Shown: in pieces, positions 52,770 through 61,107 of the stretch
How positions within the stretch are numbered: the stretch's first letter is position 1
Layout: each line of letters starts with the position of its first letter
NCBI RefSeq assembly: GCF_900156165.1
Contig: NZ_FTMY01000002.1
Span: 531,084-595,083 of the forward strand
Direction: 5' to 3'
Source: Pseudacidovorax sp. RU35E
Lineage (GTDB): Bacteria > Pseudomonadota > Gammaproteobacteria > Burkholderiales > Burkholderiaceae_C
DNA length: 64,000 bases
Notes under the pieces: model-generated
Databases searched by the model: none
Told to the model about the DNA's origin: nothing
Seen by the model: the letters and a program-made list of their open reading frames with translations, nothing else
Made by a program: the position numbers and the translations under genes

Positions 52770-53321
52770 ATGACCGACCTGTCCGTCCAGCAGCAACTCG
52801 ACACCGCCAAGCCCAGCTGGGAGCGCCCCGAAGGCGCCAGCCTGGAGCAGTGGATCAGCACGCGCATCGCGCGCTATTCCACTCGCCAGTACGACTGGGA
52901 CGCGCTGAAGTTCCAGGCCGACTTCGACCCCAAGTACCGCCGCGCCCAGATGCGCTACGTGGGCACGGGCGGCACCGGCGTCGCCTCGGACAACAACACC
53001 GTGCCGGCCGAGAACTTCACCTTCTCGACCATGGTGATCCCCGCCGGCCACGAAGGCCCGTCGCACCTGCACACCGACGTGGAAGAGATCTTTTTCCTCA
53101 TGCGCGGCAAGCTGAAGGTGGTGCTGACCACGCCCGAGGGCGAGCGCTACGAGACCATCCTGACCGACCGCGACCTGATCTCCGTGCCGCCCGGCGTGTA
53201 CCGCGAGGAGATCAACATCGGCGACGAAGACGCGCTGATGTGCGTGATGCTCGGCTCCAAGACGCCGGTCCGCCCGACCTACCCGGACGACCACCCGCTG
53301 TCCAAGGTCAAGCGCGGCTGA
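52770..53321 (+). CDS. Cupin-fold protein
   Basis: The 183-residue protein has a single cupin barrel. Motif 1 is clear (GHEGPSHLHTDVEEIFFLMRG, with HxH and Glu). Motif 2 reads PPGVYREEIN, where the usual His is Arg, so the fourth metal ligand is missing and metal binding may differ. It has no signal peptide. It may be a dioxygenase-like or isomerase subunit; the function is unknown. AGGAG lies 8 bp before the ATG. Confidence 0.82.
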   Translation: MTDLSVQQQLDTAKPSWERPEGASLEQWISTRIARYSTRQYDWDALKFQADFDPKYRRAQMRYVGTGGTGVASDNNTVPAENFTFSTMVIPAGHEGPSHLHTDVEEIFFLMRGKLKVVLTTPEGERYETILTDRDLISVPPGVYREEINIGDEDALMCVMLGSKTPVRPTYPDDHPLSKVKRG

Positions 53322-53355
53322 TCGGCCGCATCGTCCCCTGCCCACTGCCGCCGCC

Positions 53356-54240
53356 ATGAACCCAACCGCTGCTCCCACTGCGCTGCCCCAGGCCGAAGTC
53401 GATGACCTCGAGCGCCGCTTCGCCGTTCGCTATGTGGCGCTGGCGCAGGGCGGTGCCGTGGCCGTGCGCGAGGCGGGGCAGGGCGCGGACGGCCTTCCGC
53501 TGATGTGCCTGCATGGCATCGGCTCGGGTTCGGCCTCCTGGCTGGGCGTGGCCGATGCGCTCGAGGGCCGTGCGCGGCTGATCGCCTGGGACGCGCCCGG
53601 CTACGGTACATCGACGCCCGTGGCGCGGCCGGCGCCGCGCGCGACCGACTACGCGGCGCGCCTCGCGGGCCTGCTCGACGCACTGGGCATCGATCGCTGC
53701 GTGCTGGTGGGCCATTCGCTCGGCGCGCTGATGGCCGGCGGCGCCGTGCACGCCGGCGCGCCTTTGGCCGGCCGCATCGCACGGCTGGTGCTGATGAGCC
53801 CGGCCCGCGGCTATGGCGCGGCCGGCCGCGAGACCCAGGCGCAGAAGGTGCGCACCGAGCGCCTGGCCACGCTCGACCAACTGGGCATCGCCGGCATGGC
53901 CACGCAGCGCAGCGCGCGGCTCGTCTCCGACAACGCCAGCGAGCGCGCCCGCCAGTGGGTGCGCTGGAACATGGGCCGGCTCAACGACGCCGGCTACCGC
54001 CAGGCCATCGAGTTGCTGACCGGCGACGACCTGCTGGCCTACCTGCCACCGGCCATGCCGGTGCAGGTGCTCTGCGGCAGCGAGGACGTGGTCACCACGC
54101 CCCTGGCCTGCGGCGAGGTGGCCCGGGCCTGCGGCGTGGAACTCGCCCTGCTGCCTGGCGCCGGCCATGCCTGCTACGTGGAGCAGCCGGCGCCCGTCGC
54201 GCAGTTGCTGCTGGCCGCCGCCCAAGAACAAGACGCGTGA
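53356..54240 (+). CDS. Alpha/beta hydrolase of the meta-cleavage-product-hydrolase type
   Basis: The 294-residue enzyme has an oxyanion segment LHGIGSGSASW, nucleophile Ser in VGHSLGALMAGG near residue 120, Asp in CGSEDVVT, and His in GAGHACYVEQP. Together with an extradiol-type dioxygenase further down the operon, hydrolysis of a C-C or ester bond of the ring-cleavage product is plausible. It ends 14 bp before the IclR gene. Confidence 0.86.
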   Translation: MNPTAAPTALPQAEVDDLERRFAVRYVALAQGGAVAVREAGQGADGLPLMCLHGIGSGSASWLGVADALEGRARLIAWDAPGYGTSTPVARPAPRATDYAARLAGLLDALGIDRCVLVGHSLGALMAGGAVHAGAPLAGRIARLVLMSPARGYGAAGRETQAQKVRTERLATLDQLGIAGMATQRSARLVSDNASERARQWVRWNMGRLNDAGYRQAIELLTGDDLLAYLPPAMPVQVLCGSEDVVTTPLACGEVARACGVELALLPGAGHACYVEQPAPVAQLLLAAAQEQDA

Positions 54241-54253
54241 GGAGAGACACACC

Positions 54254-55096
54254 ATGAGTCAGACCGACACCCCCAACGCGACGAGCGAGGACGGCGGCGA
54301 TCGCTACAACGTGCCCGCGCTGGAGCGCGGGCTGCGCCTGCTGTGCGAGTTCAGCCGCGAGACGCCGACGCTGTCCGCGCCCGAGCTGGCCCGCCGCTTC
54401 AACCTGCCGCGCTCCACCGTCTTCCGCCTGCTCTCCACGCTGGAGAACATGGGCTTCATCGAGAAGACCGAGAGCGGCCGCGACTATCGCCTGGGCCTGG
54501 CCGTGCTGCGCCTGGGCTTCGAATACCTGGCCTCGCTGGAGCTGACCGAGCTCGGCCTGCCGGTGCTCACCCGCCTGTCGGAGGACATCGGCCATGCCTG
54601 CAACATGGTGGTGCGCGATGGGCGTTCCATCGTCTACGTGGCCAAGACCGCCTCGCCCACGCCTTTCCGCAGCGCCGTGACGGTGGGCACCCGGCTGCCC
54701 GCCCATGCCACCGTGCTCGGCCACGTGCTGCTGGCCGACCTGAGCCTGCCGCAGCTGCGCGCCCTGTACCCCGAGGACAAACTCGAGGTCTTTTCGGACA
54801 ACACGCCACGCACCGTCAACGCCCTGTTCGACATGGTCCAGACCGTGCGCCAGCATGGCTACGTGCTGGGCGAAGGCTTCTTCGAAAGCAACATCTCGAC
54901 CATCGCCGCGCCCGTGCGCGATCGGGCCGGCCACACCATCGCCGCGCTGGGCGCCACCTTCACCACGGCGCACATCGACGAAGGCCCGGTCGACCAGTTG
55001 GTGAACCGGGTCTGCGCCGCGGCCGATGAGATCTCCGGCCTGCTCGACGGTGCCCATCCGGGCATGACGCGCAAGGTGATCCCGCTGCGCCGCTGA
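54254..55096 (+). CDS. IclR-family transcriptional regulator
   Basis: The 280-residue protein has the IclR winged helix (YNVPALERGLRLLCEFSRETPTLSAPELARRFNLPRSTVFRLLSTLE, residues 18-65) and an effector domain with LGLAVLRLGFEYLAS and a GEGFFESNISTIAAPVRD-type segment. IclR proteins repress or activate aromatic-acid and acetate pathways. It lies inside the operon it presumably controls. The 156-bp gap after it (55097-55252) holds a repeat. Confidence 0.93.
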   Translation: MSQTDTPNATSEDGGDRYNVPALERGLRLLCEFSRETPTLSAPELARRFNLPRSTVFRLLSTLENMGFIEKTESGRDYRLGLAVLRLGFEYLASLELTELGLPVLTRLSEDIGHACNMVVRDGRSIVYVAKTASPTPFRSAVTVGTRLPAHATVLGHVLLADLSLPQLRALYPEDKLEVFSDNTPRTVNALFDMVQTVRQHGYVLGEGFFESNISTIAAPVRDRAGHTIAALGATFTTAHIDEGPVDQLVNRVCAAADEISGLLDGAHPGMTRKVIPLRR

Positions 55097-55131
55097 CATG
55101 AAAGGGCACCTCCCAAGCCGCTTCGCGGCTC

Positions 55132-55201
55132 CCTCCTCCCTGGCGCCTTCGGCTTGGAGGAGGGCGCACCCAGAGGCCTGGCAAAGCCAGTTCCTCGGGT
55201 G
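55132..55201. repeat. Two-hairpin intergenic repeat between the IclR and second SDR genes
   Basis: Hairpin 1 pairs CCTCCTCC (55132-55139) with GGAGGAGG (55156-55163). Hairpin 2 (55167-55201) pairs CACCC with GGGTG and CTGGC with GCCAG around a CTGGCAAAGCCAG core. The second part resembles the repeat at 61158-61192, so the two are diverged members of one family. Confidence 0.6.
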
Positions 55202-55252
55202 CTCTGGCATGGCCTGCTCCGCGGCCATTTGATTCTGTTCAGACCTTTGCTC

Positions 55253-56083
55253 ATGAACGTTCTGTCTTCCTTCCTCGCCTCGGACGCCCTGGCCGGTCGC
55301 ACGGCCGTCGTCACCGGCGGCTCCTCGGGCATCGGCCTGGCCACCGTGCAGGTGCTGCTGTCGGCCGGCGCCGCCGTCGCGCTGTGCGGCCGCAATGCCG
55401 AGCGGCTCGACAGTGCCGTCGCCGGCCTGCGCGAGCAGTTTCCGCACGCCAGGCTCTTCGCCCGCACCTGCGATGTGCTCAACGCCGAATCGGTCAAGTC
55501 CTTCGCCGCCGAGAGCCGGACCGCACTGGGCCCGGCCGCCATGCTGGTCAACAACGCAGGGCAGGGCCGGGTCTCCACCTTCGCCGACACCGACGACCAG
55601 GCCTGGATGGACGAGCTCAAGCTCAAGTTCTTCTCGATCATCCATCCGACCCGTGCCTTCCTACCGCAGCTGGTGGCCGAGCGCCAGCGGCTGGGCGATG
55701 CCGCCATCGCCTGCGCCAACTCGCTGCTGGCGCGCCAGCCCGAGCCGCACATGGTCGCCACCTCGGCCGCGCGGGCCGGCATCCTGAACCTGGTGCGCTC
55801 TCTGGCCACCGAATTCGCACCACAGGGCGTGCGGGTCAACGGCATCCTGATCGGCCTGGTCGAGTCGGGCCAGTGGCGTCGCCGCTTCGAGGCGCGCGAG
55901 GACAAGTCGCAGGACTGGGCCGCGTGGAGCGCCGAACTGGCCAACAAGAAGCACATCCCGCTGGGCCGCCTCGGCCTGCCGGTGGAGGCCGCGCGTGCGC
56001 TCGCCTTCCTCGTCTCGCCCTTCTCGTCGTACACGAGCGGCAGCCACATCGATGTCTCCGGCGGCCATTCCCGCGCGGCCTGA
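55253..56083 (+). CDS. SDR-fold protein with altered catalytic residues
   Basis: The 276-residue Rossmann protein has an intact cofactor motif (VVTGGSSGIGLATVQVL) and NNAGQG. Where classical SDRs have YxxxK, the aligned segment reads TSAAR (Thr170, Arg174), and the helix-4 Asn also appears replaced (DELKLKFF). Ser157 is kept. It may be a divergent enzyme with a different proton relay or a non-catalytic subunit. It lies 30 bp before the ThDP enzyme gene, suggesting a partnership. Confidence 0.85.
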   Translation: MNVLSSFLASDALAGRTAVVTGGSSGIGLATVQVLLSAGAAVALCGRNAERLDSAVAGLREQFPHARLFARTCDVLNAESVKSFAAESRTALGPAAMLVNNAGQGRVSTFADTDDQAWMDELKLKFFSIIHPTRAFLPQLVAERQRLGDAAIACANSLLARQPEPHMVATSAARAGILNLVRSLATEFAPQGVRVNGILIGLVESGQWRRRFEAREDKSQDWAAWSAELANKKHIPLGRLGLPVEAARALAFLVSPFSSYTSGSHIDVSGGHSRAA

Positions 56084-56113
56084 AACATCCCCGTCTTCGA
56101 TTCCGGAATCCCC

Positions 56114-57805
56114 ATGACCTCCACCCCCAAAGTCACCGTCGGCACGGTCGTCGCCGCCTTCCTCGAACAGTGCGGGGTCAAGGCCGCCTTCGGCGTGATC
56201 TCGATCCACAACATGCCGATCCTGGACGCCTTCGCGCTGCGCGGCCAGACGCGCTTCGTCATGGCCCGCGGCGAGGCCGGGGCCGGCAACATGGCCGATG
56301 CCTATGCCCGCTCCACCTCCAGCCTGGGCGTGTGCATCACCAGCACCGGCCCGGCGGCCGGCAACATCGCCGGCAGCCTGGTCGAGGCGCGCAACGCCGG
56401 CACGCCGCTGTTGCACATCACCGGCCAGATCGAGACCCAGTACCTGGACCAGAACCTGGCCTACATCCACGAGGCGCCCGACCAGCTCGCCATGCTGACG
56501 GCCGTCTCCAAGGCCGCCTTCCGCGTGCGCAATGCCGAGACCTGCCTGTCGACGCTCAAGGCGGCGGTGCAGGCCGCGCAGACCGCGCCCACCGGGCCAG
56601 TGAGCGTGGAGATCCCGATCGACATCCAGCAGTCGCTGATCGAGATGCCGGCCGACCTGTCGCCGCTGCCCATCACCGTGCCGGTGCCGAGCGAGGCCGC
56701 CATCGACGCGCTGGCCGAGCAATTGGCCGCCAAGCGCCGCCCGCTGCTGTGGCTGGGCGGTGGCGCCCGCCATGCCGGCGCGGCCGTGGCCCGCCTCAAG
56801 GCGCTGGGCTTCGGCATCGTCAGCACCGTGCAGGGCCGCGGCATCGTGGCCGAGGACGATCCGGCCTCGCTGGGCGCCTACAACATCCAGAAGCCGGTCG
56901 AGGCCTTCTACCAGCGCTGCGACGCCATGCTGGTGGTGGGCTCGCGCCTGCGCAGCAACGAGACGCTGAAGTACGAACTCAAGCTGCCGCGCCCGCTGCT
57001 GCGCATCGACGCCGATGCTGCCCAGCAGGGCCGCTGCTATGCCGACGACGGCTTCGTCTGGGGCGACTCGGCCCTGGTGCTGAACGGCCTGGCCGACCGG
57101 CTGGAAGCCCGCGGCTGGAAGGCCGACCCGGAACTGCTGGCCGACCTGCGCAAGACCCACGACGAGGTGGTCGCCACGCTGCACGATGGCCTGGGCCCCT
57201 ACACCGCGCTGGTGCAGCAGCTGCAGAAGCAGGCCGGCCGCCAGTTCAACTGGGTGCGCGACGTCACCGTCTCCAACAGCACCTGGGGCAACCGCGAGCT
57301 GCGCTTCTTCGAGGCCAATGCCGGCGTGCATGCCACGGGCGGCGGCATCGGCATGGGCATGCCCATGGCCATCGGCGCGGCCGTGGGCGCGGCCGCCACC
57401 GGCTCCGGCCGCAAGACGCTGGCCCTGGCCGGCGACGGCGGCTTCATCCTCAACCTGGGCGAGCTGGCCACGCTGGTGCAGGAGGAGTGCGATGCGCTCA
57501 TCGTGCTGATGAACGACCAGCGCTACGGCGTGATCCAGAACATCCAGGACGCCTCCTACGGCGGCCGCCGCTGCTATGTCGAACTGCACACGCCCGACTA
57601 TGCGCAGCTGTGCGCCTCGATCCAGCTGCCGCATGCCCGCGTGACGGACCTGGCCGAACTGCCCGGCGTGCTCGACAGCGCCTGGTCGCGCAGGGGCCCC
57701 TTCCTGCTCGAGATCGACATGCGCGCCATCGGTGGCTTCAAGACCAACTTCGCCGGCCCGCCGGTGAACAAGATGGACCAGGTGCCGGCCGCACCGGCGG
57801 CTTGA
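56114..57805 (+). CDS. Thiamine-diphosphate-dependent enzyme (acetolactate synthase/benzoylformate decarboxylase-like)
   Basis: The 563-residue protein has three ThDP-enzyme domains: an N-terminal PYR domain with catalytic Glu54 (MARGEAGAGNMADAYAR), a central domain (LWLGGGARHAG), and a C-terminal PP domain with GDGGFILN...NDQRYG near residues 440-470. It most likely decarboxylates or carboligates a 2-oxoacid. It is followed after 7 bp by the aspartate dehydrogenase gene, which suggests tight coupling. The substrate is unknown. Confidence 0.92.
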   Translation: MTSTPKVTVGTVVAAFLEQCGVKAAFGVISIHNMPILDAFALRGQTRFVMARGEAGAGNMADAYARSTSSLGVCITSTGPAAGNIAGSLVEARNAGTPLLHITGQIETQYLDQNLAYIHEAPDQLAMLTAVSKAAFRVRNAETCLSTLKAAVQAAQTAPTGPVSVEIPIDIQQSLIEMPADLSPLPITVPVPSEAAIDALAEQLAAKRRPLLWLGGGARHAGAAVARLKALGFGIVSTVQGRGIVAEDDPASLGAYNIQKPVEAFYQRCDAMLVVGSRLRSNETLKYELKLPRPLLRIDADAAQQGRCYADDGFVWGDSALVLNGLADRLEARGWKADPELLADLRKTHDEVVATLHDGLGPYTALVQQLQKQAGRQFNWVRDVTVSNSTWGNRELRFFEANAGVHATGGGIGMGMPMAIGAAVGAAATGSGRKTLALAGDGGFILNLGELATLVQEECDALIVLMNDQRYGVIQNIQDASYGGRRCYVELHTPDYAQLCASIQLPHARVTDLAELPGVLDSAWSRRGPFLLEIDMRAIGGFKTNFAGPPVNKMDQVPAAPAA

Positions 57806-57812
57806 GGACGCC

Positions 57813-58616
57813 ATGGCCCTGAAATTCGCCCTGATCGGCTGCGGCGCCATCGGCACCGCGCTGCTGGAACTGGTGAAGGCCGATGGCGGCCTGGCTGCGG
57901 CTGCCATCGTCGTGCCCGCGGGCAGTGAGGCGGATGCGCGCACCGTGGCCGCCCGCGTGGCCCATGGCGCGCAGGTGCTGTCGTCGGTGCCCACCGACGG
58001 CATCGACCTGGTGGTCGAGGCCGCCGGCCATGCCGCCATCGAGCAGCACGTGCTGCCGGCGCTCAAGCGCGGCATTCCCGCCATCGTGGCTTCGGTCGGC
58101 GCGCTGTCGGCACCTGGCCTGCCGGAGCAACTGGAGGCCGCGGCCCGCGAAGGCGGCACGCAGGTGCAGCTGATCGCCGGTGCCATCGGTGCCATCGACG
58201 CGCTGGCCGCCGCGCGTGCCGGCGGTTTGGAGACGGTGCGCTACACCGGCCGCAAGCCGCCCCGCGCCTGGAAGGGCACGCCGGCGGAAGAGGGCCGCGA
58301 CCTCGACGCGCTGGCGGCAGAGGCGGTGATCTTCGAAGGCAGCGCCCGCGATGCCGCGCGCCTCTTCCCCAAGAACGCCAACGTGGCGGCCACCGTGTCG
58401 CTGGCCGGCCTGGGCCTGGACCGCACCACGGTGCGCCTGATCGCCGACCCGGCCGTGACCGAAAACGTCCACCAGGTCGAGGCCGAGGGCGCCTTCGGCC
58501 GCTTCGAGCTGACCATGCGCAACCAGCCGCTGGCCGCCAATCCCAAGACCTCGGCCCTGACCGTGTACAGCGCGGTGCGTGCGCTGCGCAGCCGCGTCGC
58601 CCCGCTGGTCATCTGA
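57813..58616 (+). CDS. L-aspartate dehydrogenase (NadX-like)
   Basis: The 267-residue protein has the N-terminal NAD motif LIGCGAIGTALLELV, a central GAIGAIDALAAAR segment, and the family motif NANVAATVSLAGLGLDRTTV. Known members oxidise L-aspartate to iminoaspartate/oxaloacetate. Most bacteria carry this gene for NAD synthesis, but its location in a catabolic operon, as I recall for a P. aeruginosa homologue (PA3505), suggests an amino-acid or amine step in this pathway. No nadA or nadC is adjacent. Confidence 0.9.
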   Translation: MALKFALIGCGAIGTALLELVKADGGLAAAAIVVPAGSEADARTVAARVAHGAQVLSSVPTDGIDLVVEAAGHAAIEQHVLPALKRGIPAIVASVGALSAPGLPEQLEAAAREGGTQVQLIAGAIGAIDALAAARAGGLETVRYTGRKPPRAWKGTPAEEGRDLDALAAEAVIFEGSARDAARLFPKNANVAATVSLAGLGLDRTTVRLIADPAVTENVHQVEAEGAFGRFELTMRNQPLAANPKTSALTVYSAVRALRSRVAPLVI

Positions 58617-58643
58617 CGACGAACATCCGAGAGAGAAGCCCGC

Positions 58644-60119
58644 ATGTCCAAGCTGGAACTGCTCCCCATCAACATCGCTGGCGAATGGCGCCTGGGCGGC
58701 AGCGACGAATACCTGAGCCTGTACCCCGCCACCGGCGAGCCCATCGCGCGCCTGCGGGCGGCGAGCCTGGCCGATGTCGAAGAGGCCATCACCCGTGCCG
58801 ACCGCGCCTTCCGTACCAGCGGCTGGGCCCAGATGCTGCCGCATGTGCGCGCCGCGGTGCTGCACCGCGTGGCCGCCATCATCCGCGAGCGTGCCGAAGA
58901 CCTGGCGCAGAAGCAGCGCCTGGACAACGGCAAGCCCATCAGCGAAACCCGCGCGCTGGTCGCCAGCGCCGCCGGCACCTTCCAGTTCTTCGCCGCCGCG
59001 CTGGAGACGCTGGAGGACACCATCACGCCGTCGCGCGGCCCGTTCGTGACGATGAGCGTACACGAGCCCATGGGTGTCGTGGCCGCCATCACGCCGTGGA
59101 ACTCGCCCATCGCCAGCGAGGCGCAGAAGCTCGCGCCCGCCCTGGCGGCCGGCAATGCCGTGGTGGTCAAGCCGGCCGAGGTGACGCCGCTGATGGCGCT
59201 GGAGCTTGCCCGGATCTGCGAACAGGCCGGCGTGCCGCGCGGCATCGTCAGCGTGCTGCCCGGCAAGGGCTCGGTGATCGGCGATGCCATCACCAAGCAT
59301 CCGCTGGTCAAGCGCGTGTCATTCACCGGCGGCACCACCACCGGCAAGCACATCGCCCACATCGCGGCCGACAAGATGATGCCGGTCTCGCTGGAGCTGG
59401 GCGGCAAGTCGCCCACCATGGTGCTGGAGGATGCCGACCTGGACCATGCCGTGGCCGGCGTGCTCTACGGCATCTTCAGCAGCTCGGGCGAATCGTGCAT
59501 CGCGGGCTCGCGCCTGTTCGTGGCGCGCGGCATCTATGACGAGTTCGTGACGCGCGTGGCCGAGGCGGCCAAGAACCTGCGTGTCGGCGACCCGGCCGAC
59601 GAGCGCACCCAGATGGGCCCGCTGATCACCGCGAAACATCGCGAGGGCATCGAGCGCTATGTCGACCTGGGCGTGAGCGAAGGCGGACGCATCCGCACCG
59701 GCGGCGTGCGTCCGCAGGGTGCGGCCTTCGACAAGGGCTACTTCTACACGCCCACCATCCTCGAAGGCCTCACCAACAACGCCCGCATCACGCAGGAAGA
59801 GATCTTCGGCCCGGTGCTGGTGGCCATGCCCTTCGACAACGAAGAGGAACTGATCGTCCAGGCCAACGACAGCGTCTATGCGCTGGCGGCCGGTGTGTGG
59901 AGCCGCGACTTCAAGCGCGCCTGGCGCCTTGGCCGCGCGGTGCAGGCGGGCACCGTCTGGGTCAACACCTACAAGCAGTTCTCGGTCTCCACGCCCTTCG
60001 GCGGCTGGCGCGACTCGGGCCTGGGCCGCGAGAAGGGCCGCGAAGGCATCTTCCAGTACATGGAGCAGAAGAGCATGTACTGGGGGACCAACGAGCAGCC
60101 GATCCCGTGGGCCAAGTGA
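58644..60119 (+). CDS. NAD(P)-dependent aldehyde dehydrogenase
   Basis: The 491-residue enzyme has the full ALDH catalytic set: Asn in ITPWNSP, Glu251 in LELGGKSP, Cys285 in SSGESCIAGSR, and a VNTYKQFSVSTPFGGW C-terminal motif. It would oxidise the aldehyde left by the ThDP decarboxylase step to an acid. AGAGAG lies upstream of the ATG. The VOC gene follows 20 bp later. Confidence 0.95.
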   Translation: MSKLELLPINIAGEWRLGGSDEYLSLYPATGEPIARLRAASLADVEEAITRADRAFRTSGWAQMLPHVRAAVLHRVAAIIRERAEDLAQKQRLDNGKPISETRALVASAAGTFQFFAAALETLEDTITPSRGPFVTMSVHEPMGVVAAITPWNSPIASEAQKLAPALAAGNAVVVKPAEVTPLMALELARICEQAGVPRGIVSVLPGKGSVIGDAITKHPLVKRVSFTGGTTTGKHIAHIAADKMMPVSLELGGKSPTMVLEDADLDHAVAGVLYGIFSSSGESCIAGSRLFVARGIYDEFVTRVAEAAKNLRVGDPADERTQMGPLITAKHREGIERYVDLGVSEGGRIRTGGVRPQGAAFDKGYFYTPTILEGLTNNARITQEEIFGPVLVAMPFDNEEELIVQANDSVYALAAGVWSRDFKRAWRLGRAVQAGTVWVNTYKQFSVSTPFGGWRDSGLGREKGREGIFQYMEQKSMYWGTNEQPIPWAK

Positions 60120-60138
60120 ACCAACAGGAAATCAAACA

Positions 60139-61107
60139 ATGAGCGTTCTCGGCATCGATCAGATCACCTACGGCACGGACGACCTCGCCACGAGCCGCCG
60201 TTTCTTCCTGGACTGGGGCCTGAACCTGGCCTACGAAGGCGCGGACGAGCTGGTGTTCGAAAGCCTCAACGGCTGCCGCATCGTCGTCGCATCCATGGAC
60301 AAGGCCGGCCTGCCGCCCGCCATCGAAGAGGGCCCCACGCTGCGCGAGGTGGTCTGGGGCGTGGAAAGCGCGGCCGACCTCGACCGTTATGCCGACGCGA
60401 TCCGCGGCGACGCGGGCTTCGTCGATGGCGAGGTGGCCGGCGGCCGCCGCATCGGCTGCACCGACCCCAACGGCCTGGCCGTGCGCCTGCAGGTGAGCCG
60501 GAAGAAGGCGGTCGACATCGACTGCGCCCGCATGAACACCTGGGCCGACAAGGCCCGCGTCAACCAGCCCAGCCCGATCTACGACCGGGCCACGCCCATC
60601 GAGGTGGGCCACGTGGTCTTCTTCGTGGCCGACGTGAAGGCGTGCGAGGCGTTCTACGCCAGCCGCTTCGGCTTCGTCGCCTCCGACCGCTATCCGGGCC
60701 GCGGCGCCTTCCTGCGCTGCGCGGACATCGGTGGCCACCACGACCTCTTCCTGCTGCAGCTGCCCACGGGCAAGCGCGGCATCAACCATGTGGCCTTCAC
60801 CGTGCGCGACATCCACGAGGTGTTCGGCGGCGGCCTGCATTTCTCGCGCTGCGGCTGGGAAACGCAACTGGGCCCGGGCCGGCATCCGATCTCCTCGGCC
60901 TATTTCTGGTACTTCAAGAATCCGGCCGGCGGCCTGATCGAGTACTACGCCGACGAGGACCAGCTGACGGCCGAGTGGGCCGCGCGCGACTTCGAGCCGG
61001 GCCCGACGGTGTTCGCCGAATGGGCCGTGGATGGCGGCCTGGACGGCCACACGCGGCGACAGAAGGGCGTGGACGCCTCGGGCAAGTTTTTGACGGAGAA
61101 AAAATGA
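60139..61107 (+). CDS. VOC-family extradiol-type dioxygenase (two-domain)
   Basis: The 322-residue protein consists of two VOC modules. The C-terminal one keeps the 2-His-1-carboxylate iron triad of type I extradiol dioxygenases: His158 (EVGHVVFFV), His217 (GINHVAFTV) and Glu268 (GGLIEYYAD). The N-terminal module lacks it, as in catechol 2,3-dioxygenase. It should cleave a catechol- or diol-like ring. The ATG at 60139 follows AGGAA. Its stop overlaps the next gene's ATG. Confidence 0.9.
   Translation: MSVLGIDQITYGTDDLATSRRFFLDWGLNLAYEGADELVFESLNGCRIVVASMDKAGLPPAIEEGPTLREVVWGVESAADLDRYADAIRGDAGFVDGEVAGGRRIGCTDPNGLAVRLQVSRKKAVDIDCARMNTWADKARVNQPSPIYDRATPIEVGHVVFFVADVKACEAFYASRFGFVASDRYPGRGAFLRCADIGGHHDLFLLQLPTGKRGINHVAFTVRDIHEVFGGGLHFSRCGWETQLGPGRHPISSAYFWYFKNPAGGLIEYYADEDQLTAEWAARDFEPGPTVFAEWAVDGGLDGHTRRQKGVDASGKFLTEKK

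Noticed and set aside
55661..58195. Open frame of about 840 codons opposite the SDR-ThDP-AspDH genes
   Set aside because: Same reason: repetitive high-GC antisense translation without homology-like features or start context.
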